In this document: one piece after another, positions 59,232 through 64,000 of the stretch
Layout: each line of letters opens with the position of its first letter
Numbering within the stretch: position 1 is the first letter of the stretch
DNA from: Oscillospiraceae bacterium
GTDB lineage: Bacteria; Bacillota; Clostridia; Oscillospirales; Oscillospiraceae
Assembly: GCA_015067885.1 (NCBI GenBank)
Contig: SVLO01000008.1
Span: 1-64,000, forward strand
DNA: 64,000 bases
Direction of reading: 5' to 3'
The notes under the pieces: generated by a model
The model's input: only the letters and a program-made list of their open reading frames with translations
What the model was told of the DNA's origin: nothing
Databases searched by the model: none
Translations under genes and position numbers: made by a program

Positions 59232-60638
59232 ATGCAACGAATCAAGCTTGGCTATTGCCCCACGCGCCGGGACGTGTTCAGCAGGGAAGAGGCGATCCGG
59301 TTCAACCGGCTCATTCGCCGGCAACTGGAGGGTCTTCCGGTGGATGTTGTGGATCTGAACGGGTTGAATGAGGAAGAACTCTTGTTTCAGGACTGCGACA
59401 TTCCGGCGGTGATCGACCGCTTCGCCGCTGCAAAGGTGGATGCCCTCTTTTTCCCCCACTGCAACTTCGGTTCGGAAAACCGCGTGGCCCAGGTAGCCCG
59501 GACCCTGAAGGTCCCGGTGCTGCTGTGGGGTCCCCGGGACGATGCGCCGGATGCCACGGGCCTTCGCAGCCGGGACTCCCAGTGCGGTCTGTTCGCCACG
59601 GGAAAGGTGCTGCGCCGTCACAACGTACCGTTTACTTACCTGACCAACTCCTGGATCGACGGTGAGGAGTGGAAACGTGGTGTGGAGAAATTCCTGCGGG
59701 TCGTAAACGTGGTCAAGGCGGTCAAAAATCTGAATATTTTGCAGATTTCCACCCGGCCGGAGGCCTTTTGCAGCGTTATCTGCAACGAAAACGAGCTGCT
59801 GGAGCGGTTCAACGTCCATCTGTATCCCGTCACGCTGAATGACGTTGTGGTGGAAATGCGCCGACTCCGGGCGGAGAACGGCGACGAGGTGCGTTCCGTA
59901 GCCGCGTTTGTAAATTCCATCGCCCCCGGGGCCGACGGGGAAAAGGTGGCGGAGGTCGCGGCGCTTAAAGTCGCTATGAAGCGCCTGGCCAGGCAGTACA
60001 ACTGCCGTGCCATTGCCATTCAGTGCTGGACGGCGCTGCAGGATATGCTGGGCATCATGCCGTGCCTGGCCAACTCCATGCTCACCGACGACGGCATCCC
60101 CACGGTCTGTGAAACGGACATCCATGGCGCTATCACCGCGGTGATGATGCAGGCGGTGGAGCCGGAGGGGACCACGCCCTTCTTTGCCGACATCACGGTG
60201 CGCCACCCCACCAATGACAACGCCGAGCTGCTGTGGCACTGCGGTAACTTCCCGTATTCGCTGGCAAACCGTGCCGGGGACTGCGCCGCCGGCTGCAGCC
60301 GCTATCACGGAAATACTTTCGGTATCGGGGAGTGGGAGCTGAAGCCCGGCGAGCTGACCATCGTCCGCTTCGACGGCGACCACGGCAACTATCAGATGCT
60401 GATCGGCGAGGCAAAGACCACCACCGGCCCCAGGAACGTGGGCAGCTACGTCTGGGTCGAGGTGGACAACTGGCCCAAGTGGGAGCATAAGCTGGTGGAG
60501 GGACCCTACATCCACCACGTGTGCGGCGTGTACGGCAGACACGGTGAGGTGTTGCTGGAGGCCTGCAAATACATAAATGGACTGGTTCCCGACGTGGTTT
60601 CGCCCGGGGAAGAGCAACTGCGAAACCGCTGGTACTGA
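59232..60638 (+). CDS. L-fucose/L-arabinose isomerase family protein
   Basis: Protein of 468 residues in the fucose isomerase superfamily. The order includes a Rossmann-like N-terminus, LANSMLTDDGIPTVCETDIHGAITAVMMQ with the metal-binding Glu and Asp, and a C-terminal PYIHHVCGVYGRHGE with a metal-type histidine pair. It is shorter than FucI (about 590). AAGGAGG lies 8 bases before ATG 59232. It probably isomerises a sugar, but the exact sugar is unknown. It opens the cassette and is followed by the GRE after a terminator and a new promoter. Confidence 0.8.
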   Translation: MQRIKLGYCPTRRDVFSREEAIRFNRLIRRQLEGLPVDVVDLNGLNEEELLFQDCDIPAVIDRFAAAKVDALFFPHCNFGSENRVAQVARTLKVPVLLWGPRDDAPDATGLRSRDSQCGLFATGKVLRRHNVPFTYLTNSWIDGEEWKRGVEKFLRVVNVVKAVKNLNILQISTRPEAFCSVICNENELLERFNVHLYPVTLNDVVVEMRRLRAENGDEVRSVAAFVNSIAPGADGEKVAEVAALKVAMKRLARQYNCRAIAIQCWTALQDMLGIMPCLANSMLTDDGIPTVCETDIHGAITAVMMQAVEPEGTTPFFADITVRHPTNDNAELLWHCGNFPYSLANRAGDCAAGCSRYHGNTFGIGEWELKPGELTIVRFDGDHGNYQMLIGEAKTTTGPRNVGSYVWVEVDNWPKWEHKLVEGPYIHHVCGVYGRHGEVLLEACKYINGLVPDVVSPGEEQLRNRWY

Positions 60639-60660
60639 TTGGAAAATGAAAACCCGTAAA

Positions 60661-60700
60661 CCTAAGCCGCGCAGTCCATTCGGACTGCGCGGCTTTTTTG
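60661..60700. terminator. Terminator repeat copy 2
   Basis: CCTAAGCCGCGCAGTCC-ATTC-GGACTGCGCGGCTTTTTTG; a second copy of the tsf terminator repeat, differing at two positions. Confidence 0.88.
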
Positions 60701-60712
60701 TGCGGAAAGCCC

Positions 60713-60741
60713 TTGACAAGGGGGGAGAGGGGCTATATAGT
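60713..60741 (+). promoter_or_regulatory. Promoter of the glycyl radical enzyme gene
   Basis: TTGACA, 17 bases, TATAGT, followed by GGTGGAGG and ATG 60771. Confidence 0.8.
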
Positions 60742-60770
60742 TGTCTTACATTAGGGTGGAGGTGACCCCC

Positions 60771-62933
60771 ATGACCGAACTGCTGAAAGCGAAAAAGTCC
60801 ATCGAAATTGGGGCGCGTTTGTTGCGCGAAAAGTCCCCCGAAAGCACCATGCTGGAGCATTTTTTCCTGCGCTTTGCGGCGTGGGACGCGGTGGCGGATT
60901 TGCCCCAGCCGTTGCAGCAGGGTAAGGGCCTTTACTACATTTTGGAACGAGCCTCGTTGCCCATAGAAGAATACGACTTGCTCCTTGGTCGGTACGATGA
61001 TCACGTACCCACGCCGGAGGAGAAGGAAAAGCTGGAACGTCTGCAGGAAAGCCACAAGGATGGTTGCCCCTTTGAAGGCACTTGGGGTCACACGATGTTC
61101 GATTGGGAACTGATTGTGGCAGAAGGCATTGCGGGTTTGTTGCGCCAGACGGAGCAGAACCTGCAGACTGCCCGCGACGAGGGGGCGGACCCGAACATTA
61201 TCCTGGTATTTGAGGGCATGCTGTGGGTGCACCGGGCGGTTGTGCTGTACATCGAGCGCTATGGCAAGGCGGCGCGTGCGGCCGGTCATTTGGTCAGCGC
61301 GGAAGTCTGTGAACAGCTTGTCAAGGGCGCGCCGCGCACCTTCCACGAGGCGCTGCAGCTGATTTTGTTTGTGTACACCATTTACTTGGCTCACATTGGC
61401 ACAACCAACTGCTGCCTGACCCTAGGACGATTGGACAACACTCTGTTGTCCCTGTACGAAAACGACTTGAACAGCGGTGCGCTGACCGAGGAACTGGCCG
61501 GTGCGCTGATTGACGATTTCTCCGCCAAGTTGAGCCTGCATCTGGGGCGCGGCGAGCATCAGATGGCCGAGCTGCAAGCGGACTATATTTTCACCGGCTG
61601 GCAGCGCAATCCGGTGTATGATTCGCCGGCATACATTCTCCTTGGTGGTTACAGCAACACGCGCAACCACAAGGAAAATCCGCTAACCTTGTTGTTTGCC
61701 AAACACATTCACCCGGAACTGAAAAACCCCATTTACATCTGCCGCTACACCGGGGATCGCCACGATGAACTGTGGAATATTCTGTGCGAGAAAATGCAAC
61801 AGAATGCCTCGCTGATTCTATACAATGACGAAACCATGATTCCCGCCCAGCGGCACATCGGAATCGAGGAGCATAACGCCATCAACTATAGCGTCTATCC
61901 CTGTAATTGGCCGGAGATTGACGGCGGCTACAGCATTTTTGACCAGTGCTGTGACAGCATGCCGACGATTTTGAACCGAACCCTGAAGGCGCGGAGCGAT
62001 TACGCCAATATGGACGAGCTGTTTGCCGAGGTGGACCGGACCTTTACCGGCCAGCTGCGCCCCACCTTTGAGGCCTACCGCGCTCAATATTGCTCCGGGG
62101 AGGTTGCGCCGGACGGAATGTTGGGTATCAAGGATTGCTTCATGGGCGGCACCATTCGAAGCGGACGCAGAATGGCAAACGGCGCGGCCAAGTACCCGGC
62201 GGTTTACGTCCGTCTGCGCCACATCGGTACGGCCACGGATATGCTGTGCGCCATTGATACCCTGGTATTTCAGAAGAAGATTTGCACGTTACCCCAGCTG
62301 TTGGAGGCGGCGGAGCGCAACTTCGAAGGCGCGGAGGACTTGCTGCACTACTGCCGCAAGGCACCTAAGTACGGCACCGGGGATAGGCTTGCCGACGAGC
62401 ACGCCTGCCGATTGATGAACACGCTACTGGATGCGGTGGATCGGGAGGCGACCAACGAGCGGGGACAGCGGGATATCTACACGCTGAATGCCGGCAATGC
62501 CGATATGTTCCATATCCGGGTTGGCTCCCGCATGGGCGCTACGGTGGATGGCCGATTGGCGGGGGAGCCGCTCAGCGAGCATTTTTCGCCCACGGTGGGC
62601 TATCAAAAAAGTGTCACGTCCATGCTCAACTCCGTGGCCAAGCTGCCCTTTGACCGCATTCACTCCGGCGTACTGAATCTGCGCCTGAGCCGGTCTATGG
62701 TGGCTGGGGAAGAGGGAAAAATGCGGCTGAAGGCCCTGATTGAGTCCTATTTTGACCAGGGCGGCATGCAGCTGCAAATCAGCGTTGCCGACACAGAGGA
62801 ATTGCGCCACGCCAAGGAGCATCCGGAACAGCACAAGGATTTGCTGGTGCGCATTACGGGCTACAGCGCGGTGTTTGTGGACCTGTGCCAGCGCGGACAG
62901 GACGAGATCATCCGCCGGGAAGAAGTGCGTTGA
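60771..62933 (+). CDS. Glycyl radical enzyme (pyruvate formate-lyase superfamily), divergent class
   Basis: Enzyme of 720 residues that would need a glycyl radical installed by the downstream activase. The glycyl loop is VRITGYSAVFVDLCQRG, with the radical glycine at about position 697 and 23 residues before the end. The likely thiyl cysteine is C378 in NYSVYPCNWPEIDGG; the spacing of 319 residues matches the family (about 315-330). The usual catalytic GCVEP or C-x-E motif is absent; a glutamate falls at C+4 instead. The protein is shorter than the 760-850 typical of known groups. Substrate unknown; see findings. Confidence 0.88.
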   Translation: MTELLKAKKSIEIGARLLREKSPESTMLEHFFLRFAAWDAVADLPQPLQQGKGLYYILERASLPIEEYDLLLGRYDDHVPTPEEKEKLERLQESHKDGCPFEGTWGHTMFDWELIVAEGIAGLLRQTEQNLQTARDEGADPNIILVFEGMLWVHRAVVLYIERYGKAARAAGHLVSAEVCEQLVKGAPRTFHEALQLILFVYTIYLAHIGTTNCCLTLGRLDNTLLSLYENDLNSGALTEELAGALIDDFSAKLSLHLGRGEHQMAELQADYIFTGWQRNPVYDSPAYILLGGYSNTRNHKENPLTLLFAKHIHPELKNPIYICRYTGDRHDELWNILCEKMQQNASLILYNDETMIPAQRHIGIEEHNAINYSVYPCNWPEIDGGYSIFDQCCDSMPTILNRTLKARSDYANMDELFAEVDRTFTGQLRPTFEAYRAQYCSGEVAPDGMLGIKDCFMGGTIRSGRRMANGAAKYPAVYVRLRHIGTATDMLCAIDTLVFQKKICTLPQLLEAAERNFEGAEDLLHYCRKAPKYGTGDRLADEHACRLMNTLLDAVDREATNERGQRDIYTLNAGNADMFHIRVGSRMGATVDGRLAGEPLSEHFSPTVGYQKSVTSMLNSVAKLPFDRIHSGVLNLRLSRSMVAGEEGKMRLKALIESYFDQGGMQLQISVADTEELRHAKEHPEQHKDLLVRITGYSAVFVDLCQRGQDEIIRREEVR

Positions 62934-62949
62934 AAAGGGGGGAGCCGGT

Positions 62950-63783
62950 GTGAAACAAGCGATGTTATTTGATATTCAGGACTTTTGCACCGGTGACGGA
63001 CCCGGTATTCGCACCACGGTGTTCTTCAAAGGGTGCAATCTGTCCTGCCGTTGGTGCCACAATCCGGAAAGCCAAAATCCGACGGCGCAGATGCTATACT
63101 ATCGGGACAAGTGCACCCATTGCGGCCGCTGTGAGCGGGTGTGTCCCAACGGGCTTGAAACCTGCGATTTTTGTGGCAGATGCGAATTTATCTGCCCTAA
63201 CGAGGCCCGCAGTATCAGCGGCAAGGAACACACCGCGGAGGATGTGATGGACCGCATTCGCAAGGATGCGGTGTATTACAAAAACTCCGGCGGCGGCGCG
63301 ACCTTCTCCGGTGGCGAATGTATGTTGCAGATAGATGCGCTGGAGGAGCTGTTGAAGGCCTGCAAGGCTGAAGAAATCCACACCGCGGTGGACACGGCGG
63401 GGCACGTACCCTTTGACTATTTTGAGCGGATTTTGCCCTACACCGACCTGGTTTTGTACGATGTGAAATGTTTGGACAGCGCCAAGCACAAACGGTACAC
63501 CGGGGTTGGCAATGAGTTGATTTTGGATAACCTAAAGCGCCTTTTGGCCATTGGGAAACCGACTTGGGTTCGCATTCCGGTTATTCCTACGTTCAACGAT
63601 ACCGAGGAAGAGATGAAGGAAATCAAGCGGTTCCTTGATTCCTGCGGAACGCCGGAGCGGGTGGAGCTGTTGCCGTACCACACTCTGGGCGAGGGGAAGT
63701 ATGTTGCCCTTGGCATGGAGGGCACCTGTTTCGATGTGCCGGATGAGGAAAAAATGGAACGACTTAAGATGATTTTTGCGTAA
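62950..63783 (+). CDS. Glycyl radical enzyme activase
   Basis: Radical SAM activating enzyme of 277 residues from GTG 62950, preceded by GGGGGGAG. The cluster cysteines C29, C33 and C36 lie in GCNLSCRWCHNPES. A ferredoxin-like insert with two 4Fe-4S motifs follows: CTHCGRCERVCPNG and CDFCGRCEFICPNEA. It continues with SGGECMLQ and the HTAVDTAGH pattern of GRE activases. It lies 16 bases after the GRE gene. Confidence 0.94.
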   Translation: MKQAMLFDIQDFCTGDGPGIRTTVFFKGCNLSCRWCHNPESQNPTAQMLYYRDKCTHCGRCERVCPNGLETCDFCGRCEFICPNEARSISGKEHTAEDVMDRIRKDAVYYKNSGGGATFSGGECMLQIDALEELLKACKAEEIHTAVDTAGHVPFDYFERILPYTDLVLYDVKCLDSAKHKRYTGVGNELILDNLKRLLAIGKPTWVRIPVIPTFNDTEEEMKEIKRFLDSCGTPERVELLPYHTLGEGKYVALGMEGTCFDVPDEEKMERLKMIFA

Positions 63784-63787
63784 TGAA

Positions 63788-63826
63788 ACCAAAGCCGCGC
63801 AGTCTGTTTGGACTGCACGGCTTTTG
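63788..63826. terminator. Terminator repeat copy 3
   Basis: CCAAAGCCGCGCAGTCT-GTTT-GGACTGCACGGCTTTTG, the most diverged copy (several changes, partly compensating). It closes the GRE cassette at the pyrH side. Confidence 0.82.
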
Positions 63827-63951
63827 TGTTCTGTACTATGTGTAGAAATTTATAAACTTTTCACTTTCCCCCTATGCAAACGCGGAATTTTATATTAAAA
63901 TAGGTGTTAAGAATGTGCCGGCGTGGGTCGGCAGTAAAGGAGATGTTTGTT

Positions 63952-64000
63952 ATGGCCAAACCTCATTATAAGCGCGTCCTGCTGAAAATCAGCGGAGAGG
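63952..64000 (+). CDS. pyrH: UMP kinase, 5' end only (runs off the window)
   Basis: The first 16 codons read MAKPHYKRVLLKISGE, the standard start of bacterial UMP kinase (PyrH), after AAAGGAG 9 bases upstream. A TAAAAT lies at 63896 without a good -35 box. PyrH usually follows tsf directly; here the GRE cassette is between them. The rest is outside the window. Confidence 0.85.
   Translation, partial: MAKPHYKRVLLKISGE

Overview
The window looks like chromosomal DNA of a GC-rich, anaerobic, endospore-forming member of the Clostridia, most likely an Oscillospiraceae-type gut bacterium. The pointers are strong AGGAGG-type ribosome binding sites, many compact hairpin terminators, a SpoIVFA/SpoIVFB-like pair, SpoIID-like and peptidoglycan-binding spore-type proteins, S-layer-homology proteins, oxygen-sensitive enzymes (indolepyruvate:ferredoxin oxidoreductase, a glycyl radical enzyme) and Firmicutes YerC/YecD-type TrpR relatives. 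This placement is inferred from gene content, not from a marker-gene comparison.

Layout. 0-6.3 kb: Na/Pi cotransporter, nagB, and a rhaB-SDR-PHP sugar operon. 6.3-8.6 kb: a phosphoesterase, three small unknown genes and an anchored unknown protein. 8.6-12 kb: wecB, a TagO/WecA-like transferase and trpS. 12-16.5 kb: GIY-YIG protein, SLH protein, a large membrane protein and gltX. 16.5-21 kb: a five-gene minus-strand operon (TrpR-like regulator, iorA, iorB, phenylacetate-CoA ligase, ACT protein) for aryl-pyruvate oxidation. 21-27 kb: an adaptor/ATPase/permease exporter operon ending in an SLH protein. 27-33.6 kb: cation/proton antiporter, tRNA-Ala, and a glycoside-hydrolase-like protein with two tandem amidohydrolases. 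33.6-36 kb: nitroreductase, hslO, methyltransferase and a second TrpR-like regulator. 36-41 kb: AgcS and EamA transporters, a three-gene spore/peptidoglycan-binding operon, tRNA-Pro. 41-47.5 kb: an AT-richer accessory stretch of lipoproteins and a XRE regulator, with an acetate-kinase-family gene in it. 47.5-52.2 kb: a sialic-acid/aminosugar operon (ROK kinase, nanE, nanA, nagA) with a divergent AraC regulator. 52.2-56.3 kb: SpoIVFA/SpoIVFB-like genes and the radical SAM/DUF2344 pair. 56.3-64 kb: rpsB-tsf, then an inserted AraC / sugar-isomerase-like / glycyl radical enzyme / activase cassette, then the start of pyrH.

How the genes fit together. NanA, a ROK kinase, NanE, NagA and the distant NagB make a complete route from sialic acid to fructose-6-phosphate, but no sialic-acid transporter is linked. 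IorA/IorB, the CoA ligase and the ACT protein suggest aromatic amino acid fermentation, and the TrpR-like gene at the head of that operon has a palindrome inside its own promoter. The most unusual part is the right end: the usual rpsB-tsf-pyrH-frr order is interrupted by a 5.5-kb cassette with a divergent glycyl radical enzyme, and near-identical terminator-like repeats sit at both edges and in the middle of it. A second repeat pair bounds the XRE/lipoprotein segment at 43.7-47.5 kb.
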